Position numbers and translations under genes: made by a program. Under the pieces are notes generated by a model. The model saw nothing but the letters and a program-made list of their open reading frames with translations. It ran no database searches and had not been told where the DNA came from. Of a stretch of 9,003 bases of DNA, positions 1 through 6,181 are shown piece after piece. The number at the start of each line of letters is the position of its first letter. The stretch's first letter is position 1. Origin of the DNA: an uncultured Clostridia bacterium (GTDB lineage: Bacteria > Bacillota > Clostridia > Oscillospirales > Acutalibacteraceae); NCBI GenBank assembly GCA_945788455.1, contig CALZMC010000013.1, positions 1 to 9,003 on the forward strand. The letters are read 5' to 3'.

Positions 1-2
1 AC

Positions 3-743
3 CATAAAGGCTCTGCTACTGATTTTGATACAAATGTTTATTATCGCACAATTGCAAAGGCATATCGTATGGAGGAGCTGATTAAAAATCATCTTGCTTG
101 TATGGATGCCATTAATCAAGAGCGCAGGGTACAGCTTATTATTGACGAGTGGGGCACATGGTATGATGTTGAGCCGGGTACAAATCCGGGCTTCTTGTAT
201 CAGCAAAATACTATGCGTGACGCTATTGTTGCAGGCCTAACTCTTAATGTATTCAATAAGCACGCCGACAGAATTATGATGGCTAATATTGCCCAAACCG
301 TAAATGTTCTTCAGGCAGTAATTCTAACTGATGCTGAGAATATGGTTCTTACTCCTACATATCACGTATTCAAGATGTATAAGGACCACCAAAACAATAC
401 TCTTGTAGGCTCATATATCACAAGCGATGAGCTTGAAAGCAAAAAGGATAACCTAAAGTTCCCACAGCTTGTAGAGTCTGCTTCGGTTGACGAAAACGGT
501 GTTGTATATTCAACTATAACAAATACCTCTGCAACAAAGGCCTCAAAGATTAAGTGTCAGGTTGCCGACAGAAAGATTAAGTCAATCAAAGCTGAAATCA
601 TTACAGGCGCTATTAATGACAAGAATGATTTTGACAACAAGAATGTTGTTGAAACAAAGGAATTCACTGATTTCAGACAGCTAAAGGACGGCTTTACTGC
701 AACTCTTCCTCCTTGCAGTGTTGTAAAATTTGTTATTGAATAA
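3..743 (+). CDS. Alpha-L-arabinofuranosidase, GH51 family (5'-truncated)
   Basis: The window opens inside this gene. The frame is open from base 3 to the TAA at 741-743, giving 246 visible residues. GH51 enzymes release terminal alpha-L-arabinofuranosyl units from arabinan and arabinoxylan fragments, usually in the cytoplasm. The visible part contains the motif IIDEWGTWYD, and the Glu of DEWG (codon 147-149) matches the GH51 catalytic nucleophile. Next come the conserved stretch YQQNTMRDAIVAGLTLNVFN and ANIAQTVNVLQAVILT, the last part of the catalytic barrel, and then a beta-rich C-terminal domain ending in PPCSVVKFVIE. The acid/base Glu lies upstream of the window. GH51 proteins are usually near 500 residues, so about half is present. 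The Met codon at 69 is internal and is not the start. The family call is strong. Exact substrate preference cannot be read from this half. Confidence 0.93.
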   Translation, partial: HKGSATDFDTNVYYRTIAKAYRMEELIKNHLACMDAINQERRVQLIIDEWGTWYDVEPGTNPGFLYQQNTMRDAIVAGLTLNVFNKHADRIMMANIAQTVNVLQAVILTDAENMVLTPTYHVFKMYKDHQNNTLVGSYITSDELESKKDNLKFPQLVESASVDENGVVYSTITNTSATKASKIKCQVADRKIKSIKAEIITGAINDKNDFDNKNVVETKEFTDFRQLKDGFTATLPPCSVVKFVIE

Positions 744-997
744 TGACAAATAAGTGCAAAAAATGCTTACTGCTCGAGGCGGGAGAAGAAAAATCATTTA
801 AAACAGTAAATGATTATATAAATAATCTTGATGACAGCCTAAAGGTTAACAACGAGGCTTATAATCAACGCTTAGAGCTTTGCAGGTCCTGTGATTATCT
901 TTTAGCGGGAATGTGCCGAAAATGCGGCTGCTATGTAGAGATTAGAGCAATCCTCAAAGATAAGCACTGTGCAAATTTTGATGATATGAAATGGTAG
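743..997 (+). CDS. Small Cys-rich protein, DUF6171-like
   Basis: This is an 84-residue protein of unknown function. It has four cysteine groups: CKKC at 5-8, CRSC at 47-50, CRKCGC at 58-63, and a single Cys at 76. That spacing suggests one or two structural metal sites of the zinc-ribbon type. The middle (20-46) is acidic and probably helical. The pattern FKTVNDYINNLDD...RLELCRSCDYLLAGMCRKCGCYVEIRA resembles the DUF6171 family of Clostridia. That family name is recalled from memory and not from a search. Its ATG shares one base with the arabinofuranosidase stop (TAATG), and no good ribosome site is visible, so translation is probably coupled to the upstream gene. RadC starts nine bases after its stop. 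No enzymatic motif is visible, and a role in metal or nucleic-acid binding would be a guess. Confidence 0.8.
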   Translation: MTNKCKKCLLLEAGEEKSFKTVNDYINNLDDSLKVNNEAYNQRLELCRSCDYLLAGMCRKCGCYVEIRAILKDKHCANFDDMKW

Positions 998-1006
998 GGT
1001 ATTAAG

Positions 1007-1699
1007 GTGGCAGATCTTGAAAGAAGAGGACATAGAGAAAGAATGAGACAGTCATTCATAGCAGGTGGATATGAGACTGCACCTGACCATAATGTTTTGG
1101 AATTATTTCTATCTCTTGTCATACCACAAAAGGATGTAAAGCAAATTGCATACGACCTTATGAATAAGTTCGGCTCACTTGAAAAGGTGTTTAATGCTCC
1201 CATTGATGAGCTTATGGAGGTAAAGGGTATTAAGGAGGTTTCGGCTGTTGCCATCTCCGTTATTCCCGAAATCAATAAGAGAATTCAAAGGAGTGTCAAC
1301 GAGGAAAGAACGATACTTCAATACGCAGATAAATCATTTGAGTTTTGCAGAAACCTTTTGTCTCTTGAAAAGAAAGAGATTGTTTATATTATAACTCTTA
1401 ATAGCGATATTAGTGTAATAAGATACTACAAGATTAGTGACGGCTCTGTTAACAGCGCAATAGTTGATTTTAGAAAGCTTGTCAGCTATGTAACCTGTGA
1501 CAACGCATCTTGTGTTATTCTTACTCATAATCATCCGACAGGCTCGCCGCTTCCGTCAGCATACGATATTGATTTTACAATTAAGGTAAAAGAATTTTTA
1601 GAAAAATTAGATGTTGTTTTGTATGACCATATCATTGTCGGCAGAGACGAATGCTTTAGCTTTCAGCTTGACTCTGATTGTATGAAATTTGTAAAATGA
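1007..1699 (+). CDS. radC: RadC-family JAB/MPN domain protein
   Basis: This is a 230-residue RadC-type protein (UPF0758), the family's normal length. The N-terminal part (about 8-90) has the GHRERMR start typical of clostridial members. It also has a helix-hairpin-helix-like stretch near 66-82 (IDELMEVKGIKEVSAVA), usual for DNA contact. The C-terminal JAB/MPN metalloprotease-like domain keeps its metal motif HNHPTGSPLPSAYD: His174, His176, Ser184 and Asp187. The family was named for a DNA-repair phenotype, but its biochemical role is unsettled. The start is GTG at 1007 with AGGG at 996-999, seven bases upstream. One oddity is that the usual RGTLNASLVHPREVF segment before the metal motif reads DGSVNSAIVDFRKLV (145-159), so the conserved His-Pro is lost. 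It ends just before a terminator-like hairpin. Confidence 0.9.
   Translation: MADLERRGHRERMRQSFIAGGYETAPDHNVLELFLSLVIPQKDVKQIAYDLMNKFGSLEKVFNAPIDELMEVKGIKEVSAVAISVIPEINKRIQRSVNEERTILQYADKSFEFCRNLLSLEKKEIVYIITLNSDISVIRYYKISDGSVNSAIVDFRKLVSYVTCDNASCVILTHNHPTGSPLPSAYDIDFTIKVKEFLEKLDVVLYDHIIVGRDECFSFQLDSDCMKFVK
1668..1697 (+). promoter_or_regulatory. Candidate promoter for the PTS-like gene
   Basis: TTGACT at 1668-1673 and TAAAAT at 1692-1697 are separated by 18 bases, inside the last codons of radC. Transcription would begin near 1704, just before the hairpin at 1710-1748, leaving a leader of about 35 bases made almost entirely of that hairpin. AT-rich coding DNA yields such matches by chance, so this is tentative. 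Confidence 0.35.
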
Positions 1700-1709
1700 A
1701 TATGTATTT

Positions 1710-1759
1710 AAGCTCTCGTATTTGACTATACTCAAAATATGAGAGCTTATTTTTATTTT
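1710..1759 (+). terminator. Terminator-like hairpin overlapping the next gene's start
   Basis: The arm AAGCTCTCGTATTT (1710-1723) pairs with AAATATGAGAGCTT (1735-1748) over 14 base pairs with one G-U. Letting one base bulge adds pairs inside and tightens the loop to CTATAC. The tract ATTTTTATTTTA follows at once. It lies 10 bases after the radC stop, as expected for an intrinsic terminator of the upstream operon. The 3' arm contains the ATG (1739-1741) of the PTS-like gene. Confidence 0.72.
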
Positions 1760-2968
1760 AATAAGGCTGTCAATTCATCATTGGTAGCCTTCATTTTTTC
1801 ATCGGTATTTTTATTTTTAGCTGAAATCTTAAATCTAATAAGTACAAAAGCAGGTAGCCTTGAGTTTCAAATTTCAGAGCTTTCAAGCCTGTTAATATCA
1901 CGTGTGCCGTATATTTTTTCATATTTTATTACCATTAGTCTGTCGAAAGAAGATAGGTATTACAGAGCATTTGTAATGATAGTTTCATTACTGATTTTTT
2001 CTTCGCTTAGTGGCACAAATAATATTCTTTTGTCAATAATTATATCATTTTCGGCAAATTATATTTTTAATAAATTCGAGCGAATTATCGCTTATATAAG
2101 TGTGATTATTTTTGCTGTAATTCTTGGATTAATACTCTTTTATATCAGCGATTATTTTTATGAGCTATTAATGCTTTTAGCCTCAGTTATAGAAAAATCA
2201 GGACATTTGTCGCCGTTTCTTTACGGTGTATTTAGCTCAATATTTAACTCTGCATCAATTAGCTCCTTTGATGAGCTGTTTTATTTTCGAAGCTACGGCG
2301 GAAGTCTTATTGTTAATAATGAAATTGTGACGGGAATTAAGGATATGGTACAAAACGGATATACAGGAAAGCTCGTTTCATCATATCTGTCGGGACATTA
2401 TTTTCAGCTTTTCACGCTTACGGGTACGGCACTTGCTTTGGGCGAAGAGCTAAAAGGGTCTCAAAGACTTGCAATGATATTTACTTTCATTTTTGCAGTA
2501 CTCAGCGGAGATTTAAGACTGTGCCTGATTTTTCTGTTTCTTGAAAGTCATTATCTTTTATTTTCGATGATATTACTATTTGGTGGGTGCTATTTAGTAT
2601 CAAATATACTTGATATTGCATCTCCTTTCATATACAATGGAGGTGCAGTTGAAATGCTGTTTAATATAAACAATCCCGTTTATCTTCTGTGCGGTGGAAT
2701 TGTATTTACTGCAATCGGCTTTTTTGTCACAAAATTTGTCAGCTTAAAATTTGGTCTGAGTGATAGCTTTAATATTTATATTCCTACAAGGCTAAAGACA
2801 TTTGTTGAGGCTCTCGGAGGAGCTGTAAATATAGTAAAAATTGAAGAAAATACGGCTCAAATAAGAAATCCGAAGCTTGTTAATACATTTGAAATTGACT
2901 GCAATATTAAAGAAAATAAAGTGAAGATAAATGATGAAAGGATTTATGAATTAAAGGAATATTTGTGA
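1739..2968 (+). CDS. Degenerate glucose-type PTS EIIC-EIIB-like membrane protein
   Basis: This is a very hydrophobic 409-residue protein with roughly nine or ten membrane segments (first near 13-34, last near 314-333) and a soluble C-terminal tail (about 350-409). Its layout resembles the glucose-family PTS permease: an EIIC membrane domain followed by EIIB. The EIIC-like stretch at 160-292 and the EIIB-like FVEALGGAVNIVKIEENTAQIR (355-376) align by eye to the family pattern ending GGKENI...DACITRLR. The phosphorylated Cys of EIIB falls at Asn371, and the EIIC signature GITEPIE is replaced by GDLRLCL near 257-263. It therefore probably cannot do phosphotransfer and may not transport sugar. 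The frame is intact, so it does not look like a plain pseudogene. ATG1739 is the only ATG available, because an in-frame stop lies at 1709-1711. It has no clear ribosome site and sits in a hairpin. The homology is my reading of motifs and is moderately sure. Confidence 0.62.
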   Translation: MRAYFYFNKAVNSSLVAFIFSSVFLFLAEILNLISTKAGSLEFQISELSSLLISRVPYIFSYFITISLSKEDRYYRAFVMIVSLLIFSSLSGTNNILLSIIISFSANYIFNKFERIIAYISVIIFAVILGLILFYISDYFYELLMLLASVIEKSGHLSPFLYGVFSSIFNSASISSFDELFYFRSYGGSLIVNNEIVTGIKDMVQNGYTGKLVSSYLSGHYFQLFTLTGTALALGEELKGSQRLAMIFTFIFAVLSGDLRLCLIFLFLESHYLLFSMILLFGGCYLVSNILDIASPFIYNGGAVEMLFNINNPVYLLCGGIVFTAIGFFVTKFVSLKFGLSDSFNIYIPTRLKTFVEALGGAVNIVKIEENTAQIRNPKLVNTFEIDCNIKENKVKINDERIYELKEYL

Positions 2969-3633
2969 TGAATGTCAGAGAAGAGCTATTTAAAAATCAA
3001 GATTTAGAATACAGAGATTTTAACAAAAAGCTGATACCGAACATAGATATAGATAATTTTATCGGTGTCAGAGTACCTATAATCCGCGATATTGCAAAAG
3101 AAGTAGCATTGGAAAATGTTACCTTTATCCCCGAGTATCAAGAGGAGCTGATGGTTTTCGGCCTTGCAATAGGGTATAGCAAATGCTCGATTGACGAGTA
3201 TATAAAAAGGCTTGACGAGTTTGTGCCGATGATTTCAAGTTGGGCAGTATGCGACACAGTATGCTCTAACTTAAAATTCACAAAAAAACATCTTGATAAG
3301 ATGTGGGATTATATCCTGAAATATAAAAACGGTAGTGAATATGAGGTTAGATTTACCGTTGTTATGATAATGGACTACTATCTAATTGATGAATATATTG
3401 ATAGGGCATTGGATGTTTTGTCAACGATTAATCGTGAGGAGTATTATATAAAAATGGCAGTCGCTTGGGCGCTTGCGACTGCTCTTGCAAAATTTGAGGA
3501 CAAAACCTTGCCTATATTTGAAAGCAAATCTCTTGACACTTGGGTGCATAATAAAGCTATTCAAAAGGCGCGAGAATCTTATCGAGTGCCTAAGGAGAAA
3601 AAGGATTATCTAAATTCCTTAAAAATAAAGTAG
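2968..3633 (+). CDS. AlkD-like DNA alkylation repair protein (HEAT-repeat glycosylase)
   Basis: This protein is all-helical with about 221 residues, the size of the AlkD family. AlkD proteins excise bulky or cationic alkylated bases such as N3- and N7-alkylpurines without flipping the base out. Numbering from the ATG at 2968, the family's key residues appear as Trp92 and Asp96 in SWAVCD, Arg128 in EVRFTVVMIMDYY, and Trp167 in AVAWALATAL. The Trp-to-Asp spacing of four matches Bacillus AlkD (Trp109/Asp113). A GTG at 2965 is in frame three bases earlier, but ATG2968 is preferred: AAAGGA at 2953-2958 is nine bases upstream, and the ATG overlaps the previous stop as TGATG. The overlap implies translational coupling to the PTS-like gene, with which it has no obvious functional link. 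A strong terminator follows its stop. Confidence 0.9.
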   Translation: MNVREELFKNQDLEYRDFNKKLIPNIDIDNFIGVRVPIIRDIAKEVALENVTFIPEYQEELMVFGLAIGYSKCSIDEYIKRLDEFVPMISSWAVCDTVCSNLKFTKKHLDKMWDYILKYKNGSEYEVRFTVVMIMDYYLIDEYIDRALDVLSTINREEYYIKMAVAWALATALAKFEDKTLPIFESKSLDTWVHNKAIQKARESYRVPKEKKDYLNSLKIK

Positions 3634-3643
3634 ATACAAAGAT

Positions 3644-3676
3644 AAAAGGTTGTTTCAAATCGAAACAACCTTTTTT
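3644..3676. terminator. Bidirectional intrinsic terminator
   Basis: AAAAGGTTGTTTC (3644-3656) pairs with GAAACAACCTTTT (3662-3674) around the five-base loop AAATC, a perfect 13-bp stem. The + strand ends in TTTTTT (3671-3676) for the AlkD-like operon. On the - strand the A run becomes TTTT, which serves the convergent ROK gene ending at 3704. Confidence 0.93.
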
Positions 3677-3703
3677 AATGCTATTTGTTATATTAATTAG
3701 TAT

Positions 3704-4588
3704 TTATTTCAATTCAAAAGCCTTATGAGCTACGCCGAGAAGTGCAGCATCATTGCCGAGCTTTGAACGGACAATGTTAACCGATCTGTAATTATCCATC
3801 AGCATATTATAGATTTTTCTGTCAATCAAATCTATAACATAATCCTCGTTCATAATACCGCCACCGAGAATAATCAAAGGAGGGTTGAACGCATAAATAA
3901 TGTTAATTAGACCGATAATCATTTCGTCAATCCACTTGTCGATAACCGTTCTTATTTCAGGCTTTTCAAAATTCTCTTTTTCAAAAATTTCGAATGCATT
4001 TAGCGGATTTTTATTTCTATTATTTACTGCCTTAATCAGTGCGTTTGTTGAGGCATAGCACTCATAACAACCCTCTCCGCCGCAGTCGCATTGCTTTCCG
4101 CCAACGTGCGTAACCATATGACCGAATTCTCCTGCAGATGAGCTGCTGCCCTTGTAAAGCTTTCCGTTCAGGAATAACGCGCCTCCTATACCTCCGCCAT
4201 AGGTTAGTGCAAGAAAATCGTTGTGACCTTGACCTGCACCGAATTCTGCCTCGCCGAGAGCAAATGCGTTTACATCATTTTCAACGTGAGTAAGAATTCC
4301 TGTCTTATTCTCAATGATTTTTTTTACCATCATACCGGTGTAGTAAGGAATGCTTTCGGTTGAATATAGGACAATACCGTTTTCGCTATCGACCTGACCT
4401 GTTGTAGAAATTGCAACTCTGTCAATATTGTCATAGCTTTCGATTATGGAAATGATTTTGTTGATTAAAACCTGACCGCCTTTTTGTGCCTCGGTAGGAA
4501 TAGTGTGTCTGTCCTCTAAAATAAAGTTTTCGTTACAGATAGCATATTTAATTGTTGAATATCCAATGTCAAAAGTAATAATTCTCAT
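3704..4588 (-). CDS. ROK-family sugar kinase-like protein
   Basis: This 294-residue ROK protein has no N-terminal DNA-binding domain, so it looks like a kinase and not a repressor. ROK kinases phosphorylate glucose, N-acetylmannosamine and related sugars in the cytoplasm. Asp105 in ENDVNAFALGE matches the catalytic Asp, and GGGIGGA (131-137) is the second phosphate-binding region. The zinc site is complete: His157 in EFGHM, then Cys167, Cys169 and Cys174 in CDCGGEGC, with the same +10/+12/+17 spacing as in Mlc. The first ATP loop, normally DIGGTKIK, is DIGYSTIK (7-14), losing a Gly and the Thr, so activity may be altered. A well-placed promoter is visible. GGAGG (4602-4606) is 13 bases from the ATG, longer than usual, but no other in-frame start exists. 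The substrate cannot be assigned. Confidence 0.88.
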   Translation of the reverse strand: MRIITFDIGYSTIKYAICNENFILEDRHTIPTEAQKGGQVLINKIISIIESYDNIDRVAISTTGQVDSENGIVLYSTESIPYYTGMMVKKIIENKTGILTHVENDVNAFALGEAEFGAGQGHNDFLALTYGGGIGGALFLNGKLYKGSSSSAGEFGHMVTHVGGKQCDCGGEGCYECYASTNALIKAVNNRNKNPLNAFEIFEKENFEKPEIRTVIDKWIDEMIIGLINIIYAFNPPLIILGGGIMNEDYVIDLIDRKIYNMLMDNYRSVNIVRSKLGNDAALLGVAHKAFELK

Positions 4589-4601
4589 AACAGCATCATA
4601 G

Positions 4602-4606
4602 CCTCC
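4602..4606 (-). promoter_or_regulatory. Ribosome binding site of the ROK gene, unusually distant
   Basis: GGAGG on the - strand lies 13 bases before the ROK ATG at 4588. Closer by are two ATGs in another frame (at 4599 and 4596). The ATG at 4599 opens the mini-frame ATG ATG CTG TTA TGA, whose stop overlaps the ROK start as ATGA. The site may serve a tiny leader coupled to ROK, or simply a long spacing. Confidence 0.6.
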
Positions 4607-4619
4607 ATATTCTAATTTA

Positions 4620-4648
4620 ATTATATCAATTCAAAATGATAAATTCAA
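4620..4648 (-). promoter_or_regulatory. Promoter of the ROK gene
   Basis: Read on the - strand, TTGAAT (4648-4643) and a perfect TATAAT (4625-4620) are separated by 17 bases. Transcription would start near 4613, about 25 bases before the ROK ATG. The -35 box overlaps one arm of the palindrome at 4644-4659. Confidence 0.72.
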
Positions 4649-4659
4649 TAGTTATTGAA
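4644..4659. promoter_or_regulatory. Palindrome between divergent promoters (possible operator)
   Basis: TTCAATA and TATTGAA form perfect 7-bp arms around a GT centre. One arm covers the -35 of the ROK promoter and the other covers most of the -35 of the membrane-protein promoter. A dimeric repressor here would control both directions. No regulator gene is adjacent, and part of the symmetry follows from two opposed TTGAA boxes. Confidence 0.45.
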
Positions 4660-4683
4660 AATTGTTATAATATATGCTAAAAT
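4655..4683 (+). promoter_or_regulatory. Promoter of the membrane protein-acyltransferase pair
   Basis: TTGAAA (4655-4660) and TAAAAT (4678-4683) are 17 bases apart, with TGC just before the -10 box (an extended -10). The predicted start is near 4690, leaving a leader of about 33 bases. GGAG (4711-4714) sits eight bases before the ATG at 4723. A second TGTTAAAAT at 4687-4695 could act as an alternative extended -10. Confidence 0.68.
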
Positions 4684-4722
4684 GTATGTTAAAATAGATA
4701 CTATATTTATGGAGTATGATTT

Positions 4723-5388
4723 ATGGAAGAAGATATTAAGGAAGAAATTAAGCTTGACAGTCCTCTTGTTGTACATAAAGAGGGAGATGCTTCATATCAA
4801 GAATGTGCGAGTGATTTTGATATGAATTCCACTCATACCGATGAGGACAGCGATGTGCCTACTCTACAAAGACATCGCTTCAGAAAAGAGAAAAAGAGCA
4901 AGAAGGGCTTATGGATAATTTTATGTCTTATTGCTGTTGTTGTTGCAGTTTTTTGTGCATTAATTCAAAGCGGAACAATCAGCCTAAAGACACCTGAGCC
5001 TACAACAAAGGTAGAGCGCACATATACAACTCAAAAGCAAAATGATTTTAGCGGAATAATTACAATAAAGGGCTTTTATATTTTCTTTGAGGGCGAGGAA
5101 ATTGACGGCGTTCAGGCTCTTGAAAAGGAATTAAAATATATTGACAAGAATAAGAAATTCATTATTCAGGATGAAAATGCAAACAATAATTTCCTAAATT
5201 ATGATATTTTGCCTCTGTTTACTAAATATGAGATTAAGTATGAAACAACACATATCGTTTCATCAGGATTAAAATCAAAGTACGAAACTACCACAAAATC
5301 AACTACAACTACTACAACAACTAAGCCAACAAGCCAAAAGGCAGAAGAAAATAATAATGTTGAGGTTTTGAATGTTGAAGTGGATTGA
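4723..5388 (+). CDS. Single-pass membrane protein with Thr-rich tail, unknown function
   Basis: This is a 221-residue protein I cannot assign to a named family. Residues 1-49 are acidic and probably disordered. Residues 50-61 are basic (RHRFRKEKKSKK), and one membrane helix follows at about 63-82, so by the positive-inside rule the N-terminus is cytoplasmic and the rest lies outside. After a Thr/Pro linker comes a small folded region (about 111-178) with strand-helix-strand character (ITIKGFYIFFEGEEIDG, then VQALEKELKYI, then KKFIIQD). Its outline recalls the periplasmic ExbD/TolR fold, though that is inference only. The tail at 189-203 is almost all Thr, and the end is acidic. There is no cell-wall sorting signal. 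The gene has its own promoter and a good ribosome site. Its last 17 bases overlap the acyltransferase-like gene, so the two are probably co-expressed. Confidence 0.78.
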   Translation: MEEDIKEEIKLDSPLVVHKEGDASYQECASDFDMNSTHTDEDSDVPTLQRHRFRKEKKSKKGLWIILCLIAVVVAVFCALIQSGTISLKTPEPTTKVERTYTTQKQNDFSGIITIKGFYIFFEGEEIDGVQALEKELKYIDKNKKFIIQDENANNNFLNYDILPLFTKYEIKYETTHIVSSGLKSKYETTTKSTTTTTTTKPTSQKAEENNNVEVLNVEVD

Positions 5389-6181
5389 TATATTAAATTT
5401 AGATGACGAGCTAAAGAAAAAAGTAATTGACCTTGCCCAAAAGGACAAGGTCAATTTGTTATCCCTTGCCGATAAATGCAACAGCGGTAATTTTTCCTGC
5501 CTAAAATTCAAGAGCGATTTAGTGCGCCTTGCTGTTGCTGCCTTTTGCCTGAATGATACTAAGGAGCAGTACGACAGACTCGGTATCGGCGAGAATATTT
5601 TTGTCGATACAATGAGTGATATAAATATTTGGTGCTCGAATAATAACAACAGGGGATTAAAGAATATCGGCTGGATAAAAAACCATTTATCCTGCGAAAT
5701 ATTTAGGCTTGGAAGACTTCAATTTCAGCTTTATGAATGTAAAAATCCTACACTAAATTATTCAAAATTACCGTTCAAATTCGGGGACAGACTAATATAT
5801 ATTCATATACCGCAGGGCGAAAGACTTAACATTTCTTCCTGTATTGAGTCAATAAAAAAAGCAAATGTGTTTTTTAAGCAGTTTTTTCCTGATTTTGAGT
5901 ATAAATACTATTTCTGCGAAAGCTGGCTTTTGTATGAAAATAATAAAGATTTTATGACTGAAGGCAGTAATATAATTCAGTTTATGAGCTTGTTTGATAT
6001 TGCTTACAGCATTCATTATGAAAATCAGGCGATAGAGCGAATTTTCGGCAAAAAGCATAGGAATATAAATAAATATCCCGAAAACACAACACTCCAAAAA
6101 AATACCAAATCCTATCTCCAAAACGGTGGAAAATTAGGACTTGGTATCGGTTATATTGATAAGCAGAAATATGAACTATAA
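5372..6181 (+). CDS. Acyltransferase-like protein (NAT_N/GNAT_C type)
   Basis: This 269-residue protein resembles the Firmicutes and Actinobacteria family annotated as acyltransferase domain-containing, with a NAT_N-like N-terminal part and a GNAT-like C-terminal part. Recognisable pieces are [20 protein letters not shown] (101-120), [12 protein letters not shown] (141-152), FCESWLL (181-187), SNIIQF (199-204) and [20 protein letters not shown] (241-260). The family's acyl acceptor is not known to me. There is no signal peptide or membrane segment, so it is presumably cytoplasmic. ATG5372 has GAGG at 5362-5365 six bases upstream, within the preceding gene. The 17-base overlap suggests coupled translation and perhaps a shared task with the membrane protein. 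Its stop overlaps the convergent RNase HI gene by six bases. An 11-bp inverted repeat lies at codons 18-29. Confidence 0.75.
   Translation: MLKWIDILNLDDELKKKVIDLAQKDKVNLLSLADKCNSGNFSCLKFKSDLVRLAVAAFCLNDTKEQYDRLGIGENIFVDTMSDINIWCSNNNNRGLKNIGWIKNHLSCEIFRLGRLQFQLYECKNPTLNYSKLPFKFGDRLIYIHIPQGERLNISSCIESIKKANVFFKQFFPDFEYKYYFCESWLLYENNKDFMTEGSNIIQFMSLFDIAYSIHYENQAIERIFGKKHRNINKYPENTTLQKNTKSYLQNGGKLGLGIGYIDKQKYEL
5415..5456 (-). terminator. Intragenic hairpin; terminator-like on the - strand
   Basis: AATTGACCTTG (5425-5435) and CAAGGTCAATT (5446-5456) are perfect 11-bp inverted arms around ten bases that can add a CC/GG pair. On the - strand the hairpin is followed by ACTTTTTTC, the form of an intrinsic terminator. 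No - strand gene ends nearby. The nearest source of - transcripts is rnhA, ending at 6176. On the + strand it is a strong stem about 50 bases into the acyltransferase-like gene. Confidence 0.5.

Noticed and set aside
931..1275. Open - strand frame of 114 codons
   Set aside because: It is antisense to the end of the DUF6171-like gene and to radC, has no ribosome site and no family motifs, so it is a shadow of the real coding strand.
2965..2967. GTG as the start of the AlkD-like gene
   Set aside because: The ATG directly after it has a better ribosome-site distance and forms the common TGATG stop-start overlap, so it was preferred.
1739..2968. Pseudogene call for the PTS-like gene
   Set aside because: The frame is uninterrupted over 409 codons and ends in a coupled overlap with the next gene. 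Loss of motifs alone does not show loss of the gene.
4666..4671. Perfect TATAAT upstream of the membrane protein gene
   Set aside because: No reasonable -35 box lies 16-18 bases upstream. The TTGAAA/TAAAAT pair with extended -10 fits better, though a second start cannot be excluded.
5287..5331. Possible short tandem repeat in the Thr codon run
   Set aside because: It is an irregular ACA/ACT/ACC codon run encoding the Thr tail, not a clean tandem array or CRISPR-like repeat.
5299..5649. Open - strand frame of 116 codons
   Set aside because: It lies opposite the Thr-rich tail and the acyltransferase-like gene. Its Cys/Ser-rich end is just the reverse of the Thr and Lys codons.
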